Shown: positions 9,673 through 19,778 of the stretch, piece by piece
How the letters are laid out: each line of letters begins with the position of its first letter
Position numbering within the stretch: the first letter of the stretch is position 1
DNA from: Monoglobus pectinilyticus
Lineage (GTDB): Bacteria > Bacillota > Clostridia > Monoglobales > Monoglobaceae
Assembly (NCBI RefSeq): GCF_002874775.1
Contig: NZ_CP020991.1
Span: 124,001-188,000 of the forward strand
Direction: 5' to 3'
DNA: 64,000 bases
Notes under the pieces: model-generated
What the model was told of the DNA's origin: nothing
Seen by the model: the letters and a program-made list of their open reading frames with translations, nothing else
Databases searched by the model: none
Position numbers and translations under genes: made by a program

Positions 9673-11711
9673 ATATGATTGGTAAAGAAATAGATGGAAG
9701 ATATGAAATTCTTGAGGAAATCGGCAAGGGTGGAATGGCACATGTTTATAAATCACGGGATAAGTCACTAAATAGACTTGTTGCAGTAAAGGTTCTTAAA
9801 GAGGATTATAAAGATGATAAGGAATTTGTACGTCGGTTTAATGTAGAGGCTCAAGCGGCGGCCAGTCTGTCAAATCCACATATTGTTTCTATATACGATG
9901 TTGGATGCGAAAATGGAATGCATTATATTGTTATGGAATATATTGAAGGAGAAACTTTAAAAGAGTATATAGACCGAGTTGGAGTTCTTCCCTGGCGTGA
10001 AGCTGCAAATTATTCCATTCAGATTTGTGAAGGTATAGAGGAAGCTCATAATAACTCAGTTATACACAGAGATATAAAGCCGCAAAATATAATAATGGCT
10101 TCTGATGGTGTGCTAAAAGTAACAGACTTCGGTATTGCAAGAGCATCTACTCAGGCGACAATGACCATGGCGAACAATAATACAATTGGAACCGCACATT
10201 ATTTGTCTCCGGAGCAAGCTAGAGGCGGATATACAGATGAGCGGACGGACATTTATTCTATGGGTGTTGTTATGTATGAAATGCTTACAGGACAACTTCC
10301 GTTTGATGATAACAGTCCTGTGGCTATTGCTATAAAGCACCTTCAGGAAACGGCTACACCTATAACAGATATAAATCCTGACGTTCCTAATGCATTGGAA
10401 CAAATTGTTATGAAAGCCATGTCAAAAGAACAAGACAGCAGGTATTCTTCTATAACAGATATGATTTCAGATATTAAAAAAGTTTTGGCTAATCCAAATG
10501 TAAATCTTTTTGCGGCAGGCAGACGAAGTTTACCTGTTGATAATCAGGTAAACGATGCAGCTTCAAATACAATAAAAATGCCTAGAACATTTGTGGATTC
10601 TAATCTTGATGAACAAATGATACCTGGATATGATTTAGATGATTATGATGAGCAGGATGAAGAATACGAAGCTATGGAACGTTTAAATGAAAAAAGAGCC
10701 AAAAGATTGAAAAAAAAGAAAGAACGTAAAATTGCTTTTATTGCCTTTTTGTCTGCACTTGCCGTTTTAGCAGTTGGATTTGCGGCTGCTTTTGCATTTA
10801 CCGGTGGTTTTGGTATTTTTGGCGTAGAGAAAGATTCTATTCAAATACCTAATGTAGTTGGTATGACTATTAAAGACGCTCAATCTCAGTATGGCAAAAG
10901 CTTTAGTATCATTGAACAAAACAGAACTGAAAGTACAAAACCGGCAGGAACAATATTAGAACAAACTCCGGCTGGAGGAGATACAGTTTCCAAAAGAGAC
11001 AACATCATTATCAGAGTAGTAGTTAGCCTAGGAAGCAGTTCTGTTACTCTTGATGATTATACTGGAATCAAATATGATAAGGCAAAAGAAGAATTAGAAA
11101 AGTTAGGTTTAAAGTGCAGTAAAATAGAAAAAGTTGACCCTGAAATAGAGGCAGGACTAATTATTAGTCAGGAACCTAAGTCCGGCAGTTCGGTTGCAGC
11201 AGGAGATATGATTACATTTACTGTTAGCAAGGGACCGGAAAGTACACCGGAACCTTCTCTTGTGCCAAATAAAAATTCTAATAATGACTCGAATAATCAC
11301 TCAAATAATGAGAACAGTTCGTCATCAAATAATAAACCGAATTCGAATGATTCGTCAAGTAACTCGTCAAATAATGACAAAAATGATGAGAATTCTTCTA
11401 ATAATAGTGGAAGCAATTCAAGTTCAGGCGGTTCAGGTAACACTACAAATGAGGGCTCTAGCTCAGGCAGCAGTACCGGTTCGGGAACCAGCACAGGCTC
11501 AGGCAGCGGAAGCGGAACAGGTTCAGAAACCGGATCAGGAAGCGAGTCGGGTTCTGAGGGCGGCACAGGTTCAGGCGGAGGAAGCGGATCCGGATCTGAA
11601 AGTGGTTCAGGAAGCGGTTCAGAGACTGGCTCTGGTGGTTCCGGCAGTGAAAGCGGAATGGGTAGCGGAACAGGTTCTGAAGGCGGAAGCGGCAATGGTT
11701 TAGAGGATTAA
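9669..11711 (+). CDS. prkC: PASTA-domain membrane Ser/Thr kinase with Ser-Gly-rich tail
   Basis: Eukaryotic-type kinase that senses muropeptides or lipid II and controls growth, division and germination. Cytoplasmic kinase: VAVKVL (ATP lysine), HRDIKPQN near residue 135, DFGIAR and the activation loop with APE-like SPEQ. A charged juxtamembrane stretch precedes one membrane helix at about 355-378. Outside are only two PASTA repeats (about 395-460 and 465-530), then roughly 150 residues made almost entirely of Ser, Gly, Asn, Thr and Glu. Typical PrkC has three or more PASTA repeats and no such tail. ATGA overlap with prpC; GGAGGAG precedes the start. Confidence 0.93.
   Translation: MNMIGKEIDGRYEILEEIGKGGMAHVYKSRDKSLNRLVAVKVLKEDYKDDKEFVRRFNVEAQAAASLSNPHIVSIYDVGCENGMHYIVMEYIEGETLKEYIDRVGVLPWREAANYSIQICEGIEEAHNNSVIHRDIKPQNIIMASDGVLKVTDFGIARASTQATMTMANNNTIGTAHYLSPEQARGGYTDERTDIYSMGVVMYEMLTGQLPFDDNSPVAIAIKHLQETATPITDINPDVPNALEQIVMKAMSKEQDSRYSSITDMISDIKKVLANPNVNLFAAGRRSLPVDNQVNDAASNTIKMPRTFVDSNLDEQMIPGYDLDDYDEQDEEYEAMERLNEKRAKRLKKKKERKIAFIAFLSALAVLAVGFAAAFAFTGGFGIFGVEKDSIQIPNVVGMTIKDAQSQYGKSFSIIEQNRTESTKPAGTILEQTPAGGDTVSKRDNIIIRVVVSLGSSSVTLDDYTGIKYDKAKEELEKLGLKCSKIEKVDPEIEAGLIISQEPKSGSSVAAGDMITFTVSKGPESTPEPSLVPNKNSNNDSNNHSNNENSSSSNNKPNSNDSSSNSSNNDKNDENSSNNSGSNSSSGGSGNTTNEGSSSGSSTGSGTSTGSGSGSGTGSETGSGSESGSEGGTGSGGGSGSGSESGSGSGSETGSGGSGSESGMGSGTGSEGGSGNGLED
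11455..11705 (+). repeat. Degenerate in-frame hexamer repeats encoding Ser-Gly tail
   Basis: Short repeats of the form GGTTCAGGC / GGAAGCGGA and variants run through the 3' end of the kinase gene and encode (S/T/E)-G dipeptides. Internal purity is low enough that the tract has diverged, but it is the type of sequence that changes length by slippage or unequal crossing-over. It also creates long open frames in other phases that are not genes. Confidence 0.75.
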
Positions 11712-11714
11712 TAT

Positions 11715-12605
11715 ATGCCGGAAAAAAATCAATTTGAAATACAGGGTAAAATTTTTAAAGGTATCGGTGGTTTTTATTACGTTAAAGCCGGTAATTTTAT
11801 TTATGAATGCAGAGCTAGAGGGCGTTTTAGAAAAGATGGAATAACTCCATTGGTTGGTGATGAAGTTAATTGTTTGATTGATAAAACTTCAAATACAGGT
11901 ATGATTAGTAATATAATGTCTAGAACTAATTCTTTAATACGCCCTCCTGTTGCCAATGTAACACAAATAGCTATAGTCGTTTCAGTCACTAATCCGAAAC
12001 CTAATTTAAAAACTGTTGATAAACTTATATCATCAGCTATATATGCTAATATAAAGCCATTAATATGTATTAATAAAACCGATTTACAAAATGGCGAAAA
12101 CCTTTTTGAAATATATTCGAAAATAGGATTTAAAACTCTTTATATAAGCGCTGAAAGTAAAGAAAATATAGATATGCTTATTGAAAAGCTCTCAGGAGAA
12201 GTCACGGTATTTGCCGGAAATTCGGGTGTTGGAAAATCAAGTTTACTCAACTGCATATTAAAAGACGCTAATCTTGAGACCGGAACGGTGAGCAGCAAAA
12301 TAGAACGCGGACGTCATACTACCAGACACAGTGAATTAATACCGCTTGATAACAACGGAGGATATATTATAGACACACCCGGGTTTAGTTCATTCTCTGT
12401 AAGCGGTTTTGATGAACATGAGCTTTATAAGCTTTTTCCTGAATTTATAGAGTATTCCGATAATTGCAGATTTGCCGACTGCAGTCATACCGTTGAACAG
12501 GGCTGCTCTGTACTTGAAGCGGTAGAAACCGGTGAAATCAGTAAATCCAGACATGAAAGTTATGTCGAACAATATAAGGAAATTCTAGATAGTAAAACTT
12601 TTTGA
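11715..12605 (+). CDS. rsgA: Ribosome small subunit-dependent GTPase A
   Basis: Circularly permuted GTPase (YloQ/EngC) that checks late 30S maturation. The N-terminal OB fold is followed by G4 (NKTDLQ, near 118) before G1 (GNSGVGKSS, near 168) and G3 (DTPGFS), the permuted order that defines the family. The C-terminal zinc knuckle is CRFADCSHTVEQGCSV, supplying Cys-Cys-His-Cys. 296 residues, 3 nt after prkC. It shares an operon with the rRNA methylases and the kinase, matching known PrkC-CpgA links in Bacillus. Confidence 0.96.
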   Translation: MPEKNQFEIQGKIFKGIGGFYYVKAGNFIYECRARGRFRKDGITPLVGDEVNCLIDKTSNTGMISNIMSRTNSLIRPPVANVTQIAIVVSVTNPKPNLKTVDKLISSAIYANIKPLICINKTDLQNGENLFEIYSKIGFKTLYISAESKENIDMLIEKLSGEVTVFAGNSGVGKSSLLNCILKDANLETGTVSSKIERGRHTTRHSELIPLDNNGGYIIDTPGFSSFSVSGFDEHELYKLFPEFIEYSDNCRFADCSHTVEQGCSVLEAVETGEISKSRHESYVEQYKEILDSKTF

Positions 12606-12623
12606 TAACGGGGGATAAATAAA

Positions 12624-13316
12624 ATGTCCAAAATAATTATTTCACCTTCAATATTATCTGCTGACCCTGCCAATTTAGAACGTGATGTTAGGCTGGTAGA
12701 AGAGGCTGGAGCTGAGTATCTCCATATTGATATTATGGACGGACATTTTGTTCCAAATTTAAGTTATTCGGCAAATGTAATAAGAGCTTTAAGAAAGAAA
12801 TCAAACTTAATATTTGACGTTCATTTAATGCTTCAAGATGCTGACAAATTCATTGATGAATTTGCAGAAGCCGGTTCTGATATAATTACAGTTCATCAGG
12901 AGGCAGTTCCAAACTTAAAAGAAACACTTAAAAATATTCACTCATTTGGAAAAAAGGCAGGAGTAAGTTTAAAACCCGGAACTCCTGTAGATATGATTTT
13001 AAATGTTTTGGATTTGACTGATGTGGTTCTGCTTATGACTGTTGAGCCCGGATTTGGAGGGCAAAGTTATCTTCATCAAGTAGATAAAAAAATCTCTGAA
13101 TTATATAAGATTATCAATAATCAAAATCTAAATATCGGGATAGAGGTTGATGGAGGGATAACTGAGGAAAATGTGAACAGACCTGTAAGAGCAGGTGCAA
13201 ACATTATTGTTTCAGGCTCAGCAATTTTTAATTCTAACAACATAAAAGATACGATAAATAAAATGCGTAAGAAAGCGGAACAAGGAGTACAAGAACGTGA
13301 AATCAATAATTTTTAG
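12624..13316 (+). CDS. rpe: Ribulose-phosphate 3-epimerase
   Basis: TIM-barrel metalloenzyme interconverting ribulose 5-phosphate and xylulose 5-phosphate in the pentose phosphate pathway. Signatures: SILSADPANL, HIDIMDGHFVPN (metal-binding His and Asp), DVHLMLQD, VEPGFGGQ, EVDGGIT and VSGSAIF. 230 residues, full length. GGGG ribosome site before the ATG; overlaps thiN by 20 nt, the same order as in Bacillus and Clostridium. Confidence 0.96.
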   Translation: MSKIIISPSILSADPANLERDVRLVEEAGAEYLHIDIMDGHFVPNLSYSANVIRALRKKSNLIFDVHLMLQDADKFIDEFAEAGSDIITVHQEAVPNLKETLKNIHSFGKKAGVSLKPGTPVDMILNVLDLTDVVLLMTVEPGFGGQSYLHQVDKKISELYKIINNQNLNIGIEVDGGITEENVNRPVRAGANIIVSGSAIFNSNNIKDTINKMRKKAEQGVQEREINNF

Positions 13317-13926
13317 CGGCGCTTATATAGAAAACTATGATTATTTGTCTGAAATTAATTTTGATGAATATCTAATAATATGTGCGGATTCCGGATATAA
13401 ACACGCAGAGAATTTAAAAATAGTACCGGATGTTATTTTGGGCGACAATGATTCATATTTAAAAAAGTATCCTGATAATATTAAAAATCTTGTTTTTCCA
13501 CCAGAAAAAGATTTTACAGACACCCACGCAGCGATAGATTATGCTATTAATAATAATGCAGAAGAAATTTTAATTATTGGCGGTCTTGGCGGCAGGATAG
13601 ACCATGAATTTTCTCATTTTTGTCTTATGAATTATGCTTTGGATAAAGGAGTAAAACTAAAGTTGATTAATGACACAAATGAAATATGGATGGAAAATAA
13701 ACCTTTTAAACTTAAAAAATCTAAAAGAAAATATGTTTCATTCTTTCCTTATGCAGGAGCTGTATTGAATTTTTCAATAAAAGGTTTAAAATATGAGACA
13801 ACAAATATGCGTTTGGTTCCAAACCGAGTTCAAGCGTCGAGCAATGAGTTTTGTGATTCTGATACTGCAATTGTAACCTTTGACAGCGGACTTGTTATTG
13901 TTATGTTATGTGACGACAGATATTAA
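13297..13926 (+). CDS. thiN: Thiamine diphosphokinase
   Basis: Transfers pyrophosphate from ATP to thiamine to give thiamine diphosphate. N-terminal domain with ICADSGYKHA, PDVILGDNDS and KDFTDTHAAI (metal/ATP binding Asp residues), then GGLGGRIDHEF; the C-terminal beta domain binds thiamine. 209 residues. Starts at a GTG inside the end of rpe with GGAG about 9 nt before it, so translation is likely coupled. Last enzyme of the operon. Confidence 0.92.
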   Translation: MKSIIFSGAYIENYDYLSEINFDEYLIICADSGYKHAENLKIVPDVILGDNDSYLKKYPDNIKNLVFPPEKDFTDTHAAIDYAINNNAEEILIIGGLGGRIDHEFSHFCLMNYALDKGVKLKLINDTNEIWMENKPFKLKKSKRKYVSFFPYAGAVLNFSIKGLKYETTNMRLVPNRVQASSNEFCDSDTAIVTFDSGLVIVMLCDDRY

Positions 13927-13946
13927 TTTTAAGTGGAGATTTTGCA

Positions 13947-14471
13947 ATGAAATATATATTAAAGACCTTGTCGTATTTTGTATTAATTACCATTGTAGCT
14001 GTATACAGTTCATCATGCTCTTTAAGTGATAAATCTGAGAGTATAAGTCCTTCTCCAGCCCCAAGTATTGGAGTGAGTAATAATACGGCTTTCAGCGATA
14101 TATTTTCTGAGTTTAACGAATTAAAAAATGTATCAGCAGCCCTGTTAAATAGTAAAACTGATTTAGTTTGGTGGCAGAAATTTGATTCAATATATAATAA
14201 TGTGAATGCAGTATATGAAGAAAATAATGCTATTAATATGAGCGGTAAACTCGGCGGTATGGATAAGTCTTTATCACAAGCGTTGGTAAGTGTTTCGTCA
14301 TCATATAAAGACGCATTTGATATTATGAACGCAGCAAAAGACAATGATGATTCGGAAATACAGCAATATGCTTATAATGATTTTTCAAATAAAATATCTT
14401 CTGCAAATAATCAATGGGAACATGTTTTAGAAACATTGATTGAAACATCTCCGCCTGATAGTAGTCAATAA
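13947..14471 (+). CDS. Small secreted lipoprotein of unknown function
   Basis: 174 residues beginning with a Lys-bearing n-region and a hydrophobic stretch (residues 5-22) that ends in YSSSC, a loose lipobox, so lipid attachment at that Cys is likely but not certain. The rest is mostly helical and polar, with no motif I recognise. GTGGAG precedes the ATG; it lies 20 nt after thiN and just before the bidirectional terminator, so it is probably the last gene of the fmt operon. Confidence 0.65.
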   Translation: MKYILKTLSYFVLITIVAVYSSSCSLSDKSESISPSPAPSIGVSNNTAFSDIFSEFNELKNVSAALLNSKTDLVWWQKFDSIYNNVNAVYEENNAINMSGKLGGMDKSLSQALVSVSSSYKDAFDIMNAAKDNDDSEIQQYAYNDFSNKISSANNQWEHVLETLIETSPPDSSQ

Positions 14472-14585
14472 AACAATTATTTATATATTGTTAATTTAAA
14501 ATAAAATTATATTTTAGCTATTTGTCGTTAAACCATCTATATAGTTTGTCGTATATAGAGTATATATTATAAAATAAGTTATAAT

Positions 14586-14638
14586 ATTAATATAAGACCC
14601 CAGCGTGTAAGAAACTACGCATGGGGTCTTATATTAAT
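14586..14638. terminator. Long bidirectional terminator
   Basis: Perfect 17-bp arms (14586-14602 and 14622-14638, ATTAATATAAGACCCCA and its complement) with an inner GCGT/ACGC stem. It sits between the convergent lipoprotein and tyrS genes. A/T-rich stem ends give U-rich 3' sides on both strands. Confidence 0.85.
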
Positions 14639-14652
14639 GAGATTATATTCAA

Positions 14653-15885
14653 CTATGCCTTTACTATCTTTAAAAATTTCTTTTTACCTTTTTTTACTAT
14701 CATTTCGTTTTCATTTTCGAAATAAGTATTATCAATAATTGTCGAAACGTCAGAAATTTTCTCGTTATTCACTGTCAGTCCATTTTGCTGTATAAGTCTT
14801 CTGCCTTCAGCTTTTGATGGTATGAGTCCAACCTGAACCAATAAATCAAGTACATTTATTCCTGCATTGATAATTGAAGCATCAACAGTTTCCGATGGCA
14901 TATCAGCTGCATTTCCACCTGAAAATATAGCCATAGCCGCATCATTTGCTTTTTTTGCTTCTTCTTCACCATGCACCATTTTTGTAACTTCATATGCTAA
15001 TAAGCATTTCGCTTTGTTTAGTTCAGCACCTTCACATTTTTCATATTCAGCAATTTCTTCAAGCGGTAGAAATGTAACCAATTTTAGAAGTCTTATTACA
15101 TCGGCATCATCAACATTTCTCCAATATTGGTAAAACTCATAAGGTGAAACTTTCTCAGGGTCAAGCCAAAGAGCTCCTTTTTCTGTTTTACCCATCTTTT
15201 TGCCCTCGCTTGTTGTAAGCAGAGTAAATGTCATACCATAAGCCTGTTTGCCGTCTTTACGCCTGATTAATTCAATACCTCCGAGAATATTAGACCATTG
15301 GTCGTCTCCCCCAAACTCCATAATAACGCCGTAATCTTTATGAAGCTTATAAAAATCATAGCTTTGCATCAGCATATAGTTGAATTCTAAGAATGAAAGC
15401 CCTTTTTCTAATCTTGTTTTAAAACATTCAAATGTCAGCATTCTGTTAACAGAAAAGTGAACGCCTACGTCGCGTAGAAAGTCAATATAATTCAGTTTCA
15501 GCAGCCAATCAGCATTGTTGACCATTATAGCATTCTCACCGTCAAAATTGATGAATTTAGACATCTGTTTTTTAAAGTTGTCTGCATTATGCTGAATAAC
15601 TTCCTGAGTTATCATAGGGCGCATATCAGCTTTTCCTGTTGGATCGCCGACCATGGTAGTACCTCCGCCCAATAAAACAATAGGTCTGTGTCCTGCGTTC
15701 TGCATATGTTTCATTACTATAAGCTGCATAAAATGACCTATATGAAGACTGTCAGCAGTTGGATCAAAGCCAATATAAAATGTTATTTTCTCTTTTCCGA
15801 GAAGCTCTCTGATTTCATCTTCATGAGTGGTTTGGGCAATTAAGCCTCTTTCTTTCAGGGTGTCAAAAACATTTTTATTATTCAT
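14653..15885 (-). CDS. tyrS: Tyrosyl-tRNA synthetase
   Basis: Class I synthetase. HIGH is at residues 48-51 (DSLHIGHF) and the KMSKS loop reads KKMGKTEKG; the tyrosine pocket has QSYDFYKL and GGDDQWSN; an S4 RNA-binding domain ends the protein. Start set at ATG 15885 (MNNKNVF), with AAAGGAGA about 8 nt upstream; this overlaps the aspS stop by 8 nt. Product 410 residues. No T-box leader precedes it, which is unusual for a Firmicute tyrS but explained by its place at the end of a long operon. Confidence 0.94.
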   Translation of the reverse strand: MNNKNVFDTLKERGLIAQTTHEDEIRELLGKEKITFYIGFDPTADSLHIGHFMQLIVMKHMQNAGHRPIVLLGGGTTMVGDPTGKADMRPMITQEVIQHNADNFKKQMSKFINFDGENAIMVNNADWLLKLNYIDFLRDVGVHFSVNRMLTFECFKTRLEKGLSFLEFNYMLMQSYDFYKLHKDYGVIMEFGGDDQWSNILGGIELIRRKDGKQAYGMTFTLLTTSEGKKMGKTEKGALWLDPEKVSPYEFYQYWRNVDDADVIRLLKLVTFLPLEEIAEYEKCEGAELNKAKCLLAYEVTKMVHGEEEAKKANDAAMAIFSGGNAADMPSETVDASIINAGINVLDLLVQVGLIPSKAEGRRLIQQNGLTVNNEKISDVSTIIDNTYFENENEMIVKKGKKKFLKIVKA

Positions 15886-17701
15886 TGTCCGAATTCTCCT
15901 TTTCTCCATCATCTACTGGTACAGTTATTTCAATCCCCAGTTCTTCCAATTGTTTTTTATCAACATAACTAGGCGATTTCAGCATTAATTCTGATGCAGT
16001 TTGAACTTTTGGGAAAGCAATTACGTCACGTATTGAATCGCAGCCTGCCATAATCATAACAAGTCTGTCAAGACCATAGGCTAGTCCGCCATGCGGTGGA
16101 GTACCATATTTAAATGCCTCCATTAAATGACCAAAACGCTCCCAAGCTTCATCATGCGTGAAACCAAGTGCTTTGAACATTCTTTCTTGTAAATCAGAAT
16201 TAAATATTCTTAAGCTTCCGCCGCCGATTTCGCTTCCGTTTAAAATAATATCGTATGCTTTTGCTCTAACGTTTTGAGGTTCAGTTTCTAGTTTTTCGAT
16301 ATCCTCATCTACCGGATGTGTAAATGGGTGGTGTTTAGCAACGTATCTGTCTTCCTCCTCAGAATACTCAAAGAGAGGGAAGTCAGTAACCCAAAGAAAA
16401 TTAAATTTAGAATTATCAATAAGGTCGAATTGACGTGCCACTTCAAGACGCAGATTACCAAGAGCATCATATACCACATCGTTTTTATCAGCAATTATAA
16501 GTATTGCGTCGCCGGGAACAGCGTCAGTTTTAGAAAGTATTGAATTAATCTCATCATCTGATAAAAACTTGGTTATTTGTGAACGCAAAGAATCATCTTC
16601 AACAACAATCCAAGACATTCCTTTAGCCTTATATGTCTTAACATATTCAGAGAGTGCATCAAGCTTCTTCCTGGATAACTTGTTCCCAAGACCTTTTACA
16701 TTTATACAGCGAACGCTTCCGCCATTTTCAACGGCGCCGGAGAACACTTTAAAACCGCAGTTTTTTACTTCATCAGAAATATCTATAAACTCCAAACCAA
16801 ATCTTGTATCTGGTTTATCTGAACCAAATCTATTCATTGCCTCATTATATGGCATTCTTATAAAAGGAGTTTCTATGTCAATTCCCATAGCTTCTTTAAA
16901 AACTTTTTTTAAAAAGCCTTCATTTATGTTTATTATCGTGTCAATATCTACAAATGATAGTTCCATGTCAAGCTGTGTAAATTCGGGTTGACGGTCTGCT
17001 CTTAAATCCTCATCTCTAAAACATCTGACAACTTGAAAATACCTGTCATATCCGGCAAGCATAAGCATTTGTTTATATTGCTGCGGAGACTGCGGCAAAG
17101 CGTAAAATTTTCCTTGCTGAACCCTGCTGGGGACCAAATAATCTCGAGCGCCTTCAGGAGTACTTTTGGTGAGCATAGGAGTTTCAATCTCTAAAAAACC
17201 GTTTGCATCAAAATAATCACGAGCAATTTTAGTAACTTTGTGACGCAGCATCATATTTTTTTGCATATCAGGACGCCTTAAATCAAGGTATCTATATTTT
17301 AATCTTAGTGCGTCATTAGTGTCAATGTTTTCCTCGATATAGAAAGGAGGTGTTTCGGATGAGTTAAGAACCCTTAGCTCAGTAACAAAAACTTCAATTT
17401 CACCGGTAGGCATATTTTTATTGACATTTTCAGGCGTTCTCCTGAGAACCTTACCTTTAACAGCAATAACATATTCTCCTTTTAAATGCTCGGATTTTTC
17501 AAATACATCTTTGTCAGTTGAATCGTTAAAAGCTAATTGTACTATACCGGTTCTGTCACGCAGCGTAACAAAATTTACGCCTCCAAGTTTTCTGTTTTTT
17601 GCTACCCACCCCATAAGTACGACTTCTTTGTTTTCATCTGAGGCATTAAGCTCACCGCACATATTTGTGCGTTTCATATCAGACAATGTTTCAAATTCCA
17701 T
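15878..17701 (-). CDS. aspS: Aspartyl-tRNA synthetase
   Basis: Class II synthetase of bacterial type, 607 residues: N-terminal OB anticodon-binding domain, catalytic core with motif 2 ([14 protein letters not shown]), the GAD insertion domain, and motif 3 ([13 protein letters not shown]). Whether it is discriminating or also charges Asn-tRNA cannot be decided here. 39 nt after hisS and overlapping tyrS by 8 nt. The hisS-aspS pair is a usual Firmicute arrangement. Confidence 0.95.
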   Translation of the reverse strand: MEFETLSDMKRTNMCGELNASDENKEVVLMGWVAKNRKLGGVNFVTLRDRTGIVQLAFNDSTDKDVFEKSEHLKGEYVIAVKGKVLRRTPENVNKNMPTGEIEVFVTELRVLNSSETPPFYIEENIDTNDALRLKYRYLDLRRPDMQKNMMLRHKVTKIARDYFDANGFLEIETPMLTKSTPEGARDYLVPSRVQQGKFYALPQSPQQYKQMLMLAGYDRYFQVVRCFRDEDLRADRQPEFTQLDMELSFVDIDTIININEGFLKKVFKEAMGIDIETPFIRMPYNEAMNRFGSDKPDTRFGLEFIDISDEVKNCGFKVFSGAVENGGSVRCINVKGLGNKLSRKKLDALSEYVKTYKAKGMSWIVVEDDSLRSQITKFLSDDEINSILSKTDAVPGDAILIIADKNDVVYDALGNLRLEVARQFDLIDNSKFNFLWVTDFPLFEYSEEEDRYVAKHHPFTHPVDEDIEKLETEPQNVRAKAYDIILNGSEIGGGSLRIFNSDLQERMFKALGFTHDEAWERFGHLMEAFKYGTPPHGGLAYGLDRLVMIMAGCDSIRDVIAFPKVQTASELMLKSPSYVDKKQLEELGIEITVPVDDGEKENSDNE

Positions 17702-17740
17702 TTATCTTTCTCCTTAAAATAAATTATAAACAAGATAATA

Positions 17741-18997
17741 TCATTTTTTTATTATATTATAAATCGAATCACAGGATAATTCTACAACAGTTTCTTCGCC
17801 TGTTCCCATGTTTTTCAATGAAGCCTTATTGTTTAAAACTTCATCATCTCCGATAACAATACTATAACATGCTCCTAGTTTATTTGCATATTTCATTTGT
17901 GCTTTAACGCTCCTGTCACATAAATCGCGTTCAGCCCAAAGACCTTTATTTCTTAAATCATATACTAACTTTTGTGCGGTTAAGCTGGCATTATCGCCAA
18001 TTGAAGCTACAAATATATTCGGACCCAAACTTTCTCCAAGTTCGATTCCTTGGCTTTTTAAAATTAAAATCAGTCGCTCAATACCCATAGCAAATCCTAT
18101 ACCAGGAGTTGGCTTGCCGCCTAATTCTTCAACAAGTCCATTATATCTGCCGCCGCCGCATACTGTAGACTGAGCTCCGAGAGCGTCAGATGTTATTTCA
18201 AACACTGTTTTTGTGTAATAATCAAGCCCTCTGACAATATTTGGATCAATAGCATATTTTATATTAAGTTTATCTAAATATGATGTCAGCTGATTAAAAT
18301 GAGAATCACAATCCTCACATAAATAATCAATCATACGCGGAGCATCAGCACAAACTTCTTGGCATACCGGTGATTTGCAGTCGATAATCCGCATTGGATT
18401 TTTCTCAAGTCTATCTTTACAAGTATCACATAATTTATCAATATGGCTGCTGAAATATTTTTTTAGTTCTTCATTATACTTTGGCTTGCATTTTTCACAC
18501 CCAATACTGTTTAAATTAAGTGATAAGTCTTTTACACCAAGAGTTTTAAAAAAGTCAAAAGCAAGAGTTATTATTTCAGCGTCTGTGGCGCTTGAATCGC
18601 TTCCAAAACATTCAAGACCGAACTGGTGAAACTCCCGGAGTCTGCCGGATTGAGGCTTCTCATATCTATAGCAAGAAATTAAATAATATAACTTTGTGGG
18701 TTGAGGATTCGCATAAAGCGAATTTTCAATGTAACTTCTAACCAATGAAGCGGTTCCCTCTGGACGCAAAGTAATGCTACGCCCGCCCTTATCGTTGAAT
18801 GTATACATTTCTTTTTGAACCACGTCTGTCGTGTCCCCAACTCCTCGGCTAAAAAGAGAAGTATCCTCGAAAACAGGAGTACGAATTTCTTTATAGCCGT
18901 ATTTAGCACAAATTTCATGAGCCGTATTTTCAATCAGTCTCCAAATTTTTGAATCGTTTGGCAGTATATCTTCGGTGCCTCTTGGCTTTTTTATCAT
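17741..18997 (-). CDS. hisS: Histidyl-tRNA synthetase
   Basis: Class II synthetase, 418 residues. KKPRGTEDILP at the N terminus, motif 2 (CYRYEKPQSGRLREFHQFG), the histidine-specific motifs GLDYYTKTVFE and CGGGRYNGLVEELGG, motif 3 GFAMGIERL, and the C-terminal anticodon domain. Full-length HisS rather than the HisZ paralog because motif 2 and the C-terminal domain are intact. Its start overlaps the upstream FAH gene by 4 nt. Confidence 0.95.
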   Translation of the reverse strand: MIKKPRGTEDILPNDSKIWRLIENTAHEICAKYGYKEIRTPVFEDTSLFSRGVGDTTDVVQKEMYTFNDKGGRSITLRPEGTASLVRSYIENSLYANPQPTKLYYLISCYRYEKPQSGRLREFHQFGLECFGSDSSATDAEIITLAFDFFKTLGVKDLSLNLNSIGCEKCKPKYNEELKKYFSSHIDKLCDTCKDRLEKNPMRIIDCKSPVCQEVCADAPRMIDYLCEDCDSHFNQLTSYLDKLNIKYAIDPNIVRGLDYYTKTVFEITSDALGAQSTVCGGGRYNGLVEELGGKPTPGIGFAMGIERLILILKSQGIELGESLGPNIFVASIGDNASLTAQKLVYDLRNKGLWAERDLCDRSVKAQMKYANKLGACYSIVIGDDEVLNNKASLKNMGTGEETVVELSCDSIYNIIKK

Positions 18998-19764
18998 TTT
19001 TGCCTCTCCTTTACAAAATTTGTTAATGTCCCAATACCATCAATTTCAACCTCCACTGTATCTCCTATATTCATAGAACCAATACCGGAGGGAGTACCCG
19101 TTGTAATGATGTCTCCGGGATAAAGAGTCATGATTTGCGATATTGCAGAAACTAAATAATCAGTTTTAAATATAAAATTTGATGTATTGGATTCCTGCAT
19201 TACTTTTCCGTTAAGGCGCAAACGAATATCAGCGTTATCAGGATCTAATTCTGTCTCTATAAATGGTCCTATTGGAGCAAATGTGTCAAATCCTTTAGCT
19301 CTTGTCCACTGTGAATCAAGCCTTTGCAAATCACGAGCGGTAATATCATTTAAACAAGTATAGCCGAGAATATATTTTTTAGCTTCAGATTCGCTTACGT
19401 ATGATGCGGTTTCTCCAATAACTATTGCTAACTCAGCCTCATAATCAACTTGTTCTGACATATCAGGATATATAATATTATCCATATTACCAATAACAGA
19501 AGAGGATGGCTTTAAAAACAGAGCAGGAAATTTAGGAATATTCAGCCCCATTTCATTTGCATGATTCGCATAATTTAATCCTACTGCAACTATTTTTGAG
19601 GGTTCGCACGGCGGAAGAATTTTAACTTCATTTCTATTAACATTTGTACTTGTATATGAAAAGAAATCAAAAATATCTCCTTCAATTAATTCAAACATAT
19701 TTGAAGAACTATCATACTTTGCGTAATAAATCTCATCATTATATAATATTCTGGCAAATTTCAT
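18994..19764 (-). CDS. Fumarylacetoacetate hydrolase-family protein
   Basis: 256-residue FAH-fold enzyme. Such proteins hydrolyse or decarboxylate acylpyruvates and oxaloacetate, or isomerise 2-hydroxyhepta-2,4-diene-1,7-dioate. Metal ligands are visible in DYEAELAIVIG (two Glu) and NDITARD (Asp), and GLNYANHANEMG and TTGTPSGIG are family signatures. The true substrate is not evident. It is placed between ysxC and hisS with a 4-nt overlap, so it is co-translated with a tRNA synthetase, a context that suggests metabolite housekeeping rather than an aromatic degradation pathway. Confidence 0.85.
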   Translation of the reverse strand: MKFARILYNDEIYYAKYDSSSNMFELIEGDIFDFFSYTSTNVNRNEVKILPPCEPSKIVAVGLNYANHANEMGLNIPKFPALFLKPSSSVIGNMDNIIYPDMSEQVDYEAELAIVIGETASYVSESEAKKYILGYTCLNDITARDLQRLDSQWTRAKGFDTFAPIGPFIETELDPDNADIRLRLNGKVMQESNTSNFIFKTDYLVSAISQIMTLYPGDIITTGTPSGIGSMNIGDTVEVEIDGIGTLTNFVKERQK

Positions 19765-19778
19765 TATTTCATCTCCGT

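Noticed and set aside
11297-11695. Long Pro/Glu/Leu/Ser-rich open frame on the minus strand opposite the kinase tail
   Set aside because: It is the shadow of the Ser-Gly repeat in the kinase gene; low complexity, no ribosome site, no family. The plus-strand alternative frame at 11260-11703 is rejected for the same reason.
14653-18997. T-box leaders for tyrS, aspS or hisS
   Set aside because: Gaps are 39 nt or less or the genes overlap; no room for a T-box and no AGGGTGGAACCGCG-like sequence is present.
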